A stretch of 64,000 bases of DNA from Paenibacillus sp. HW567 (GTDB lineage Bacteria; Bacillota; Bacilli; Paenibacillales; Paenibacillaceae): contig NZ_KB910518.1 of NCBI RefSeq assembly GCF_000374185.1, positions 6,371,623 through 6,435,622 of the forward strand, in the 5' to 3' direction. The number at the start of each line of letters is the position of its first letter. Position 1 is the stretch's first letter. The translations under genes and the position numbers were made by a program. Under the pieces are notes generated by a model. It was not told the DNA's origin, searched no databases, and was given only the letters and a program-made list of their open reading frames with translations. Shown here one piece after another: positions 55,437-64,000 of this stretch.

Positions 55437-57209
55437 ATGTACGCGAGAGTCAAAGAACTGAATACGCTGCGCAATCAAATATTCATCGGGTTCCTGCTGG
55501 TCATGCTGATTATTATTGCAGTGTCCGGGGCATTGGTGTACAACAGAGTCTCCTATTTGCTGAAAAATAATGCCGAGCGTCACATCCAGCAGACTGCGGT
55601 GCAGGCGAACGGGAGACTGGATGCGCTGATCGGCCAGATTGACAGTCTCATGGAGCAGGTGGCGAATCATCCGACCGTTCAGCATCTGCTGACGGAGGAG
55701 CTGAACGGCGAGTCCGTGTCCTTCAATCAGCGGCAGTCCTTGCTGCAGATTATTTCCAGCTACCAGGCTTATATGCCGAGTGTAGGTTCGCTGGAGCTGT
55801 ATACGGCGGATTACCGGCTGCTGTTCCCGATCAAAGACGGCAGTCTGAAGACTAGAATCAGCGACCCTTCTATCGCCGAAGCTAATCTGCAAAAGGGCAG
55901 GCTGGTCTGGATCGGCGTTGATCCCAGCGATGGTGAGAGCCTGCTGGCGATTCGTCAGGTCAGCCTGATGGACCGCTGGTTCTCGCGGGGCGGCTATTTG
56001 ATGGCCCGCATCCAGCGGAGCTACTTCCAGCTCGATGATCCGCTGTCCGGCAGCGACGGGGGCGAGTCTGTACTGCTGGTGAATGACGAAGGCGAACTGC
56101 TGGGCAGCAGTGAAGAACCGCAGGCGGAGCTGCTGCCGCTGCTTGCCAGCAAGGAGCAGACAGTTGCCTTCCGGGGCAAGGAATATGTGCAGGTGAAGCT
56201 GCGCTCGGACAAGACAAGCTGGACGCTGCTGGTACTCACTCCGGTGAGCTATGTCACTGAAGGTCTCTCCGTTCTGAGGACGGTACTGCTGGTATCGGGC
56301 GGAATCGGAACGCTGCTGTTCCTGATTATGTCCTTCGTGCTGTCCACCATGATTACTAGGCCGATTATTCATCTGATCCGGGCGATGCGCAAGTCCAGGC
56401 TCGGGGTGCTCACCCCTAATACGGAGTCGGTATCGACAATGGAGCTGAGAGAACTGAATAATACGTATAACGGCATGATTGCGAGCATGAATGATCTGAT
56501 CCGGGTGGTATATGAAAAAGAAGTGCTGCAGAGCCGCACGGAGCTTAAAGCGCTGCAGGCGCAGATTAACCCCCATTTCCTGTTCAATACCCTGGAGGCG
56601 TTCAACTGGTCGCTTGAGGAGAAAGGCGAAGAAGAGCTGGCCGGGCTGGTTGTGGTCATGTCGAGACTGTTCCGGTACATTATCGGAAACCCGAATACGG
56701 ATGAGTGGGTTACGCTTGGAGAAGAAATGGAGCAGGTTAGGCGTTATCTGAAAATAATGGGGATGCGGATAGGGGACCGCTTGTCCTGGCAAATTCAGCT
56801 CGAATCGCAGGAGGCTGCCGTTCCTGTTCCCAAGCTGCTTATTCAGCCCATTGTCGAGAATGCCATTCTTCATGGGGTGGAGAGCCGGGTGGGCAGCGGA
56901 ACCGTAGGCGTAAGCGTCACTCCCTCTCTCCGGAAAGGCTGGACCCGGATAACGGTTCAGGACAATGGGCCGGGGATGGATGCGGACACTCTGCGGCTGC
57001 TGTACAGTGCGCTTGCGGGCGGACCGTCCATCTCTGCCAAGGGAACGGGTGTAGGACTCGTAAATGTGCAGCGGCGGCTTAAGCTGTACTATGAAGCGGA
57101 GGGCACGAAGATGGAAGGGCTTAGCATTGAGAGCAAGCCTTCTGAGGGAACGCTAATTACATTTGAAATCCCGAATAATGGAGGACCTACGTATGAGCCT
57201 GGGCAATAG
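55437..57209 (+). CDS. YesM-type sensor histidine kinase
   Basis: 590 residues: TM1 (about 13-35), an extracytoplasmic dCache-like sensor (about 36-280), TM2 (about 283-305), HAMP (about 306-360), a His_kinase domain with phospho-acceptor His380 in QAQINPHFLFNTLEAFNW, and an HATPase_c domain (LLIQPIVENAILHGVE, VQDNGPGMD, GTGVGLVNVQRRL). This is the standard Paenibacillus carbohydrate-sensing kinase type. Its stop overlaps the response-regulator start, and a sugar importer follows, so it probably senses that sugar or oligosaccharide outside the cell. AAGGA precedes the ATG. Confidence 0.92.
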   Translation: MYARVKELNTLRNQIFIGFLLVMLIIIAVSGALVYNRVSYLLKNNAERHIQQTAVQANGRLDALIGQIDSLMEQVANHPTVQHLLTEELNGESVSFNQRQSLLQIISSYQAYMPSVGSLELYTADYRLLFPIKDGSLKTRISDPSIAEANLQKGRLVWIGVDPSDGESLLAIRQVSLMDRWFSRGGYLMARIQRSYFQLDDPLSGSDGGESVLLVNDEGELLGSSEEPQAELLPLLASKEQTVAFRGKEYVQVKLRSDKTSWTLLVLTPVSYVTEGLSVLRTVLLVSGGIGTLLFLIMSFVLSTMITRPIIHLIRAMRKSRLGVLTPNTESVSTMELRELNNTYNGMIASMNDLIRVVYEKEVLQSRTELKALQAQINPHFLFNTLEAFNWSLEEKGEEELAGLVVVMSRLFRYIIGNPNTDEWVTLGEEMEQVRRYLKIMGMRIGDRLSWQIQLESQEAAVPVPKLLIQPIVENAILHGVESRVGSGTVGVSVTPSLRKGWTRITVQDNGPGMDADTLRLLYSALAGGPSISAKGTGVGLVNVQRRLKLYYEAEGTKMEGLSIESKPSEGTLITFEIPNNGGPTYEPGQ

Positions 57210-57993
57210 AACCATTCTGGTTGTGGATGATGAACCGAGAACGCGGCAGGGAATCCGGCAGACGCTGGAGGTATGGGCGGCTGGCCGCTATGTTATAGAG
57301 ACGGCTGACAATGGAATTGAAGCGCGCGAGCGGCTGCAGCATGGACGGGTGCATCTGCTGATTACCGATGTCCGTATGCCTGAGGTCAGTGGACTGGACT
57401 TGATCCGCTCTCTGGCAGGCCAGGTCCGTCGTCCGGTGATTATTGTCATTTCCGGCTATGCCGAATTTGAATATGTGCAGCAGGCATTGAGGCTTGGCGC
57501 ATTCAATTATCTGCTTAAGCCGCTGGACAAAGGGGAACTGCTGGAGGTCGTAGAGACGGCTCTGAAGCAGGAAGAGGAGCAGCAGCGCCGCGCGAAGCTG
57601 GAGAAGCTGGCTGATCACAAGCTGATGGAAATTGATCCCGGTACGGAGGGCATGGGGGAGCCGGTAAAAGAAGCCTTGGCCTTTGTAGAGCAGCATCTGC
57701 ACGAGCAGTTGACTATGGCTGAGGTAGCCGGAAGGATTCACCTGAATGCCAGCTACTTCAGCGTGCTGTTCAAGGAGCAGACCGGAGTGCCGTTCAGCGA
57801 ATATTTGTCCCGGCTGAGAATTCAGCGGGCCAAGGAGCTGCTGCTGCAGACCCGACTGCCCATTGGAGAGATCGGGGAGCGTGTAGGCTACCGCACGGAT
57901 AAATATTTTATCAAGGTGTTCAAGTCCCTGGAAGATATGAGTCCGAGCCGGTACCGCCAGCAAATGAAGGATGAGCAGAGCGAAATCCAATAA
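57193..57993 (+). CDS. YesN-type response regulator with AraC DNA-binding domain
   Basis: 266 residues: receiver domain (about 7-125) with Asp59 in LLITDVRMPEVSGLDLI, the acidic pair in ILVVDDEPRT and Lys in NYLLKPLDKGE; then an AraC/XylS double helix-turn-helix (about 165-260, LTMAEVAGRIHLNASYFSVLFKEQTGVPFSEYLSRLRIQRAKELLLQTRLPIGEIGERVGYRTDKYFIKVFKS). It is half the length of the ~500-residue YesN proteins that have a long middle part. ATG 57193 follows TGGAGG and overlaps the kinase gene. Likely activator of the ABC importer behind it. Confidence 0.92.
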   Translation: MSLGNRTILVVDDEPRTRQGIRQTLEVWAAGRYVIETADNGIEARERLQHGRVHLLITDVRMPEVSGLDLIRSLAGQVRRPVIIVISGYAEFEYVQQALRLGAFNYLLKPLDKGELLEVVETALKQEEEQQRRAKLEKLADHKLMEIDPGTEGMGEPVKEALAFVEQHLHEQLTMAEVAGRIHLNASYFSVLFKEQTGVPFSEYLSRLRIQRAKELLLQTRLPIGEIGERVGYRTDKYFIKVFKSLEDMSPSRYRQQMKDEQSEIQ

Positions 57994-58106
57994 AAGTGGA
58001 ATTATAGCCAATGAGCGTGATCTTATAGTCCTCCCGCCGTGATGCTAGAATGTGTCTGAGAGCGGTTACATTCACCGCATAAATGAAAAATATGGAGGTT
58101 ATAGGA

Positions 58107-59465
58107 ATGCCAAAGAACAAGATAACCCAAAGCCTGGTACTTTCGTCCATGCTGGCGCTCGTTCTGGCGGGCTGCGGCGGGGGGAATGGAAACAACAATG
58201 CCGCCGGGAACGGCACTGCGGCCCCGGCCGGTACAGCGGCATCCACGGACGCACCGGCACAGAAAGTTACAATCAAGATGATGCATCTATGGCCGGCGGG
58301 AAGCTCAGCCCAGCAGAATAAGCTGGTAAGCCAGATCATCGACGATTACCAGAAAGAGCATCCGAACGTCACCATCAAGCAGGAAGTGCTGGAGAATGAG
58401 CAGTACAAGAACAAGCTGAAGGTGCTGTCGGCCTCCAACGAGCTGCCGGACGTCGGTATTACATGGGCAGCGGGCTTCATGGAGCCTTATGTGAAGGGCG
58501 GATTGTTCGCGCCGCTGGATGACATTCTCGGCGGGGAGCAGCTCAAGGATAAATTCGTCGCCGGTACTACGGAAGCTTACGCAGTGGACGGCAAAACCTA
58601 TGCCCTGCCGATCGAGCTGAATATCTCGCCTATTTACTATAACAAGGACATTTTCGCCAAATACAAGCTGCAGGTTCCAACGACGTATGATGAGTTCAAG
58701 CAAGTTGTGAAAACGCTCTCGGATAACGGCGTGGCTCCTATCGCCCTTGGCAACAAGGACCGCTGGACCGGGTCCCTGTGGTACATGTACCTGGCTGACC
58801 GGATCGCCGGCAGTGATACGTTGAAGAAAGCGACCAATGGTTCAGGCTCCTTCGATGATCCGGGGCTGATCAAGGCTGCCGCTGAAGTGCAGAATCTGGT
58901 GGACATGAATGCCTTCAACAAGGGCTTCAACGGCTTATCCAATGATGAAGGCAAATCGGAATTCATGAATGAAAAAGCGGCCATGTACCTGATGGGAACC
59001 TGGGAGCTGCCGAACTTCACCACGAACCCGGATATCCCGCAGGCATTCAAGGACAAGGTTGGGTTCTTCAAGTTCCCTACCGTAGACGGCGGCAAAGGGA
59101 ACATCAATAGCTGGGTAGGCGGTCCCGGTGTCGGCCTGTTCGTAGCCGAATCCTCTAAGGTAAAGGAAGAAGCCAAAGCATTTGTTGAATACTTCGTATC
59201 CAAATGGGGACAGGACTCCGTAACTACAGCGGGCGTTATTCCGGCTACCAAAGTGGATACTTCCAATTCCAAGCTGCCGCAGCTATACGTGGATCTGCTG
59301 AACGAGCTGAACAATGCCAGCAGCATCACCTTGTTTGCAGATGTCCAGATGAAGCCGAATGCCGCTCAGGTCCATCTGGATATGATTCAGGCGCTGTTCG
59401 GCAAAGCGGTGACGCCGGAGCAGTTCGCGGCCAAGCATAAAGAAGCGATAGAGAAAGGAAACTGA
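58107..59465 (+). CDS. sugar ABC transporter substrate-binding lipoprotein
   Basis: 452 residues: lipoprotein signal LVLSSMLALVLAGC, then an Asn/Ala/Gly/Pro linker and a type 1 extracellular solute-binding fold (VTIKMMHLWPAGSSAQQNKLVSQIIDDYQKEHPNVTIKQEVLE; LPIELNISPIYYNKDIFAKYKLQVPTTYDEF; AAMYLMGTWELPNF). Family: cluster-1 carbohydrate-binding proteins. The ATG follows GGAGG. First gene of the importer; no ATPase gene is present, as is usual in Paenibacillus, where a shared MsmX-type ATPase serves many importers. Confidence 0.92.
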   Translation: MPKNKITQSLVLSSMLALVLAGCGGGNGNNNAAGNGTAAPAGTAASTDAPAQKVTIKMMHLWPAGSSAQQNKLVSQIIDDYQKEHPNVTIKQEVLENEQYKNKLKVLSASNELPDVGITWAAGFMEPYVKGGLFAPLDDILGGEQLKDKFVAGTTEAYAVDGKTYALPIELNISPIYYNKDIFAKYKLQVPTTYDEFKQVVKTLSDNGVAPIALGNKDRWTGSLWYMYLADRIAGSDTLKKATNGSGSFDDPGLIKAAAEVQNLVDMNAFNKGFNGLSNDEGKSEFMNEKAAMYLMGTWELPNFTTNPDIPQAFKDKVGFFKFPTVDGGKGNINSWVGGPGVGLFVAESSKVKEEAKAFVEYFVSKWGQDSVTTAGVIPATKVDTSNSKLPQLYVDLLNELNNASSITLFADVQMKPNAAQVHLDMIQALFGKAVTPEQFAAKHKEAIEKGN

Positions 59466-59548
59466 AGCTTCGGGTGATTGCGGAAACGGAAGTCTCCAGT
59501 GGGACTGGGGCTTCCCGTTCCCGCACTAAGGAAAGGAGGATGTACCGC

Positions 59549-60430
59549 ATGGATAAAGTGATGTCCAACAAGCTGGTGATTGCACTGTACGTGCTGCCTT
59601 CCCTGCTGCTGATCATGGGCATTATATATATTCCGATTGTGCTGACCGGCTATTACGGGCTGAACCAATGGGACGGCATCAGCAAAATGGTCTTTATCGG
59701 GCTGGATAATTACAAGGTGCTGCTGACGGATTTCGCGTTCTGGCAAAGCGCCCTGCACTCCTTGCTCCTGGCCGTATTCTCGGGAGTCAGTCTGATTGGC
59801 TACCTGGGAATTGCGCTGGTGCTGTCGGGCAAGATCAAAGGCGCCAATCTGCTGCGTAAAATCTATTTGATCCCGATGCTGCTGTCCTCGGTAGCCATTG
59901 CCCAGCTCTGGATGAAAATTTACCATCCTACGAACGGGGTGCTGAACGACCTGCTGATGTCGCTGGGCGTCGCTAACCCGCCCTCTTGGCTGGCTGAACC
60001 GTCCATCGTGCTGATTGCATTGTTTATACCGATCATTTGGCAGTATGCCGGCTTTTATATCCTTATTTATTATGCCGCTCTGAAGAACATTCCCGAGTCG
60101 CTGACGGAAGCGGCGCGGATTGACGGAGCCAGCCCGTGGCAGATCGCCACCCGGATCAAGCTTCCGCTGATCAGCGAGGTCATTAAGGTTACGGTGGTGC
60201 TGTCGGTGGTGGGGTCGCTGAAATATTTTGACCTCATCTATGTGATGACTGACGGCGGTCCTAACGGAGCCAGTGAGGTGATGGCCTCTTATATGTATCA
60301 TAAAGCGTTCCGCAGCTTTGACTTCGGATACGGCAGCGCCATCGGGTTCTTCCTGCTGCTGATCTGTCTGGTAGCGACCTACCTCATCCGCAAGGCTACC
60401 GCCTCCAAAGAGACGATTCAATATTCTTGA
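59549..60430 (+). CDS. sugar ABC transporter permease (MalF/UgpA type)
   Basis: 293 residues with six membrane helices. The EAA loop is ESLTEAARIDGASPWQIATRIKLPLISEVI, which contacts the ATPase. N-terminal VIALYVLPSLLLIMGIIYIPIVLTGYYGLNQWDG is typical for the first permease. AGGAGG lies 9 bases before ATG 59549; upstream in-frame starts lack a ribosome site. Confidence 0.92.
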   Translation: MDKVMSNKLVIALYVLPSLLLIMGIIYIPIVLTGYYGLNQWDGISKMVFIGLDNYKVLLTDFAFWQSALHSLLLAVFSGVSLIGYLGIALVLSGKIKGANLLRKIYLIPMLLSSVAIAQLWMKIYHPTNGVLNDLLMSLGVANPPSWLAEPSIVLIALFIPIIWQYAGFYILIYYAALKNIPESLTEAARIDGASPWQIATRIKLPLISEVIKVTVVLSVVGSLKYFDLIYVMTDGGPNGASEVMASYMYHKAFRSFDFGYGSAIGFFLLLICLVATYLIRKATASKETIQYS

Positions 60431-60458
60431 TCTAGCCCACGGGAAAGGAGGAGTATTT

Positions 60459-61343
60459 ATGAGAACTGAAGCTGCTTACAGCTATCCGCCCTTGCGGCAG
60501 CGGAGCGGAAGCCATCTACTGCGCAGATCGGGCTACGGCCTGCTCTATGTTGCGCTTATTGCAGTGGCTGTGATTCAGGTGCTGCCGCTGATCTGGCTGT
60601 TTATTTTCTCGCTGAAAAACAATCAGGAAGTCTTCAATATGGCTCCCTTTGCGCTTCCGGCCCATCCCCACTGGAGCAATTACGCGAATGTATGGTCAAA
60701 TGGCAATATTGGTCAATATTTCATCAACAGTGTGTGGATTACGGCGGTGTCGCTGGCGCTTACCGTACTCTTCGCCAGCTTCGTTACCTTTGCGGTAACC
60801 CGCATGAGATGGAAGGGCAGCTCGTTTGTGCTTGGCCTGTTCATGGTGGGGCTCATGATCCCGGTCCATTCTACGCTGATCCCTCTGTTCAGTACGTTCA
60901 ACAAGCTTCATTTGACGGACAACCCGGTCTCGATCATCCTGTCGTATGTAGCCTTTAACCTTCCGACAACCATCATGATCCTGCTGGGCTTCTATTACTC
61001 ACTGCCGAAGGAAGTGGAGGAAGCGGCGATTATCGACGGCTGCTCCGTGAATAAGATGTTCTTCCGGATTGTGCTGCCCATGACCTCCTCAGTGCTGGCT
61101 ACTACGGCGATTATTAACATGATCTATAACTGGAATGAGTTTATTTTCGTCAACACGTTCATTAGCTCGGATCATTTCAAGACGCTTACAGTAGGGGTAC
61201 AGAATTTCATCGGCCAATACACCACAGATTGGGGTGCCATCGGCGCGACGCTGATGATCAGCATTCTGCCGATTCTGCTGGTGTTCCTGATTATGAGCGA
61301 GCGGATTGTGGAGGGGATTGCGGCAGGCTCTGTTAAAGGGTAA
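60459..61343 (+). CDS. sugar ABC transporter permease (MalG/UgpE type)
   Basis: 294 residues with six membrane helices; EAA loop KEVEEAAIIDGCSVNKMFFRIVLPMTSSVLATTAI. The N-terminus has PLIWLFIFSLKNNQEVFNMAPFALP, the usual second-permease pattern, and WNEFIFVNTFI near the end. AAAGGAGG lies before the ATG, 28 bases after the first permease. No substrate-degrading enzyme is seen in the window, so the sugar is unknown. Confidence 0.92.
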   Translation: MRTEAAYSYPPLRQRSGSHLLRRSGYGLLYVALIAVAVIQVLPLIWLFIFSLKNNQEVFNMAPFALPAHPHWSNYANVWSNGNIGQYFINSVWITAVSLALTVLFASFVTFAVTRMRWKGSSFVLGLFMVGLMIPVHSTLIPLFSTFNKLHLTDNPVSIILSYVAFNLPTTIMILLGFYYSLPKEVEEAAIIDGCSVNKMFFRIVLPMTSSVLATTAIINMIYNWNEFIFVNTFISSDHFKTLTVGVQNFIGQYTTDWGAIGATLMISILPILLVFLIMSERIVEGIAAGSVKG

Positions 61344-61379
61344 TGTGTGGGGCGAGTGAGCTGCACCCGAAGAAGAGAT

Positions 61380-61982
61380 TCACCCCTTGCTGCGGCAGGA
61401 AAAGCAGAAAAATTCATCATCCGCAGTCACAACTGGGTCAAAAGCATATTTGGCTGCCAGGTCAGCCAGCTCTTCATCGGCGGGGATCGGTGGGCGTTCA
61501 CGGATGTGACCGATGCGCTGGTGATGCTCCTTCAAGCCTTGCCGTGTTCTGGAGTGGGCAATCATAAACGTGCCGCCCGGCAGCAGGCTGCGCTTCGCGT
61601 TGGCGAACAGCATGTCCAGATCGGAGAAGTGGGGGATGCTGTTATAGATCAGCACGTAGTCGAAGCCGGGATGGTAAGCGAGCGGGCTCTCGAAATCGGC
61701 GCAGATCGTCTCCGCCTCAGGGAAGCTTCTGCGCAGCTCCTCCAGCATGGCAAGGGAAATGTCCATCGCCAAGTAACGGCTGGGAGCAATATGAAGCTTT
61801 TTCAGCGCATGGAGCATAACACCGCTGCCGGACGCAACATCCATGAGGCTCTGTCCGCTTTGCATACCGAGGGCTTTGACGGCCTTTTCTGCCTGCCCAA
61901 TCGCTTCATCACTGTTGCTCCAGACGGGGGCGAGGGTATTGAACCGCTCAATCTCTATTTCTTTCCGCTCATTCATTGTCAC
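61380..61982 (-). CDS. class I SAM-dependent methyltransferase
   Basis: 200 residues with motif I SLMDVASGSGVMLHALKKL, motif II LAMDISLAMLEELRRSF, CADFESPLAYHPGFDYVLIYNSIPHFSDLDMLFAN (post II) and RSLLPGGTFMIAHSR (motif III). Similar to UbiE/Methyltransf_11-like enzymes on small molecules. The GTG at 61982 lies 9 bases after AAGGAGG; ATG codons nearby are less well placed. Convergent with the permease gene, with only 36 bases between them and no obvious terminator. Confidence 0.85.
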   Translation of the reverse strand: MTMNERKEIEIERFNTLAPVWSNSDEAIGQAEKAVKALGMQSGQSLMDVASGSGVMLHALKKLHIAPSRYLAMDISLAMLEELRRSFPEAETICADFESPLAYHPGFDYVLIYNSIPHFSDLDMLFANAKRSLLPGGTFMIAHSRTRQGLKEHHQRIGHIRERPPIPADEELADLAAKYAFDPVVTADDEFFCFSCRSKG

Positions 61983-62032
61983 CGCAAACTTCCTCCTTAT
62001 TTGCTGCAAATTGGATTGTGCTATGTATAAAA

Positions 62033-62075
62033 AAAGCGGTTCACCGGATCTTCAAGGATCTCGTTGAACCGCTTA
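62033..62075. terminator. terminator between two minus-strand genes
   Basis: AAGCGGTTCA (62034-62044) pairs with TGAACCGCTT (62066-62075), and a run of A precedes it, i.e. T on the minus strand. It ends the MATE gene. Confidence 0.88.
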
Positions 62076-62086
62076 TTCATTATACG

Positions 62087-63472
62087 TCAGCTCGCTGGGG
62101 CAGCGGAAGGACCGGCAGACTCTGCCGCATCGTGCTTGATCAGGCCATGCTTCTCCCAGGCTCTGCTCTTCCAGCGGAAATACATGATAACCGCCCGGAG
62201 CCATTCGTCAAAGGCGGTAGCCAGCCAGACCCCGGCCAGACCCATATTGAGTTGGAATACCAGCACATACCCGAGCGGAAGGCTGAGGCAGACCATTGAG
62301 ATAAGCCCCATATAGACGGGGAATTTGGCATCGCCGGAGGCGCGCAGCGAGTTGATAATAACCAGGTTGCAGGTGCGGCCCGTCTCCAGAAAGATACTGA
62401 GCAGAATCACCTGTGCGCCCAAGGCGACGATCTCCAGATTATCCGTGAACAGCCCCATCAGCGGCACGCGGAAGAAAATGACGGCGGCATCTATAATAAC
62501 CGTGACGAGCAGCGCCCACTTCACACTGTCGAACACCCGCTTGTAGGCCTCCTCCGGCCGTTTTGCTCCGACGAGATGCCCCACGATAATCGAGGTGCCC
62601 ATGGACACCGCAACGCTGAACAGATAAATATAGTTGGAGATATTCAGTGCGTACTGGCGGGTAGCCATGGCCTCAGCACCCAAATACGTAATATATAAGG
62701 TGAATACCAACTGGCAGGATTGATAAATGACCGATTCAAAAGCGGACGGGATACCGATTCTGAGAATCTGCATCACATACTTTTTGGAAAGATGAATGTA
62801 ATAGGTCCATTTGACCCGCACTTCCATAATGCTGTAGAGCAGCAGAAAGAAGAGCACGAGGCAGATCAGCCGGCTGGATATCGTGGAAATCGCTGCACCC
62901 TCTACGCCCAGCGCCGGCAAGCCGAAATGTCCAAAGATCAGCAGATAGTTGCCGACTACGTGAATCACATTCATCAGCAGGGACACCAGCATCGTCTGCT
63001 TGGTGAAGCCGTACGTGCGGATGGTCGTTGCCAGCGCATTCAGCAGCGCCTGCAGAAAAATCCCGCCCCCGACAATATGGATGTACACCTTGGCGTGAAC
63101 CAGAATATCCCCTGTAACGTTCAGCATGCGCAGCAGCGGCTCTCCGAAGATCAGCAGCACCGTACTAAGGATGATACCTACAGCCAGATTAAGAGTAACG
63201 GCGTTGCCGGTGACCTTAGCGGCCTCCTTGGGATTCCTCGCGCCGAGATATTGCGAGACAACAATCGCCGCGCCGTTGCCGATTACGCTGAGTATCAATA
63301 TAGCCATTGTAATGATCTGATTTGCTGCACCAACCCCGGACACCGCATCATCGGATACGGAGCTGATCATAAATGTATCCACACTGCCCATAAGCATGAA
63401 CAAAAACAGCTCCAGAAAAATCGGCCAGGTCAGCTTAATCAAATTAAAATCCTGATGTTTCGTCTGCTCCAT
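62087..63472 (-). CDS. MATE-family efflux transporter
   Basis: 461 residues, 12 membrane helices in two halves. MATE markers: N-terminal LTWPIFLELFLFMLMGSVDTFMISSVSDDAVSGVGAANQIITM, GNGAAIVVSQYLGARNPKEAAKVTGNAV, and in the second half NISNYIYLFSVAVSMGTSIIVGHLVGAKRPEEAYKRV. The NorM/DinF-type exporters expel cationic drugs in exchange for Na+ or H+. GAAGGTG lies before the ATG. Own terminator. Confidence 0.92.
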   Translation of the reverse strand: MEQTKHQDFNLIKLTWPIFLELFLFMLMGSVDTFMISSVSDDAVSGVGAANQIITMAILILSVIGNGAAIVVSQYLGARNPKEAAKVTGNAVTLNLAVGIILSTVLLIFGEPLLRMLNVTGDILVHAKVYIHIVGGGIFLQALLNALATTIRTYGFTKQTMLVSLLMNVIHVVGNYLLIFGHFGLPALGVEGAAISTISSRLICLVLFFLLLYSIMEVRVKWTYYIHLSKKYVMQILRIGIPSAFESVIYQSCQLVFTLYITYLGAEAMATRQYALNISNYIYLFSVAVSMGTSIIVGHLVGAKRPEEAYKRVFDSVKWALLVTVIIDAAVIFFRVPLMGLFTDNLEIVALGAQVILLSIFLETGRTCNLVIINSLRASGDAKFPVYMGLISMVCLSLPLGYVLVFQLNMGLAGVWLATAFDEWLRAVIMYFRWKSRAWEKHGLIKHDAAESAGPSAAPAS

Positions 63473-63621
63473 TACACACCTTCTTCAAGTTATTCCTTGT
63501 TGCCGAATCGCTGTAAACAAGGTGTATGTTAGCACAGCTTTTATGAAATTGCAGTAATTTTACGAAAATAATGAAAAAAATCAGAACAAGCTGCAACGGT
63601 TGGATTCGATCAGCCATTTAA

Positions 63622-64000
63622 TCAATTGTTTGCGGCAAATTCATGCTCCAGGTATAGCACCTTCGCCTTTTCGTCATAGGCGATTAATTCCGCATATCTT
63701 CCCCAGTCGATCAAAATATCCAGTTGATGAGCAGCCTCCTCTGTACCAAAGTGCTTTTCAAAAATCTCCACAAAAAATTCCCGTTCCATTTTGTTATTCG
63801 ACTTCGAATGCAAGATCCATATGATTTTTTCCATGATAGGAACGTGCTGCAGCACCTGGGATTTGAATATTTCCTTCCGGAAAAGAACGCTGGCATCGGC
63901 AAATTGATGCCCCGTCTCTGTCAGCTCGATGTCTCCTTGCAGAATCGTTGCAAATTGCAGCATTTGCGCAGCCTCAACGATGGGCAGGAAGTCTTCCAGG
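63622..64000 (-). CDS. ABC transporter ATP-binding protein, C-terminal AAA-associated domain (partial)
   Basis: The minus-strand frame is open to the window edge, so only the last 126 codons are present. LEDFLPIVEAAQMLQFATILQGDIELTETGHQFADASVLFRKEIFKSQVLQHVPIMEKIIWIL matches the AAA_assoc_C domain found behind the ATPase in nitrate/sulfonate/bicarbonate-type importers, where it may bind the substrate or sense it. The Walker motifs lie outside. The end reads LYLEHEFAANN. Its permease partner is not in the window. Confidence 0.8.
   Translation of the reverse strand, partial: LEDFLPIVEAAQMLQFATILQGDIELTETGHQFADASVLFRKEIFKSQVLQHVPIMEKIIWILHSKSNNKMEREFFVEIFEKHFGTEEAAHQLDILIDWGRYAELIAYDEKAKVLYLEHEFAANN

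Noticed and set aside
55416..56873. 485-codon minus-strand ORF opposite the sensor kinase
   Set aside because: The plus strand encodes an intact kinase with all motifs; the antisense product shows no domain and is a shadow of GC-rich codon use.
59387..60421. 344-codon minus-strand ORF opposite the first ABC permease
   Set aside because: The permease on the plus strand has the EAA loop and a good ribosome site. The antisense product is His/Gln-rich noise.

Overview
The window looks like a chromosomal segment of a Paenibacillus-type Firmicute (Bacillales). The evidence is strong AGGAGG-type ribosome sites with frequent GTG/TTG starts, SigA- and SigD-type promoters, a guanine riboswitch ahead of xpt-pbuX, a YvkB/YvkC pair, YesM/YesN-type two-component genes next to a sugar ABC transporter, a bacterial NO synthase, and a YdaJ-N-like exopolysaccharide operon. 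Base composition is moderate and gene density high. No rRNA or tRNA gene, prophage or CRISPR array was seen.

Layout. 1-6.6 kb: end of an NmrA-like oxidoreductase, a shortened UvrC-like nuclease, a MerR regulator with a textbook 19-bp-spacer target promoter driving a secreted flavoprotein, a methyltransferase behind a possible structured leader RNA, and a SigD-promoter gene. 6.6-11.7 kb: DeoR regulator divergent from a permease, NO synthase, Bax-inhibitor-like protein. 11.9-14.4 kb: a TetR regulator and an epimerase-like gene sharing an operator, separated by about 885 bp of short repeats. 14.5-22.5 kb: small GIY-YIG protein, YvkC/YvkB pair, coiled-coil protein plus polysaccharide deacetylase, rlmN. 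23-32.9 kb: MarR/MFS efflux pair, FAD oxidoreductase, greA, HxlR/AEC-transporter pair, SLH-like secreted protein, riboswitch-xpt-pbuX.

33.0-35.2 kb: a tandem array of 51-bp units built on an AACGGCA/TGCCGTT hairpin, interrupted by an IS3-family element, then a candidate structured RNA ending in a terminator. The same 51-bp array type recurs at 21.8 and 49.8 kb. The IS3 element sits exactly in the hairpin loop of one unit and has duplicated the four loop bases, as REP-targeting insertion sequences such as IS1397 do. I regard this as the most interesting signal here.

35.3-39.5 kb: a six-gene operon with a glutathionylspermidine-synthase-like ligase, a membrane-anchored Ser/Gly-rich protein ending in GFGG, a lipoprotein, a DUF350 membrane protein and a K+ channel. 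39.7-48.2 kb: a six-gene exopolysaccharide operon (GH8-like lipoprotein, GT-C-like protein, DUF2334 protein, GT2 synthase, BcsB-like protein, degenerate GGDEF receptor with an intact I-site). A diguanylate cyclase with an intact GGEEF but no I-site lies 2.5 kb further on, so the synthase may be under c-di-GMP control. 48.2-55 kb: esterase, atypical SDR, rpmE2, the cyclase, HAD and metallo-beta-lactamase-fold hydrolases, cold-shock protein. 55.4-61.3 kb: sensor kinase, AraC-type response regulator and a three-component sugar ABC importer. 61.4-64 kb: methyltransferase, MATE exporter and the tail of an ABC ATPase.
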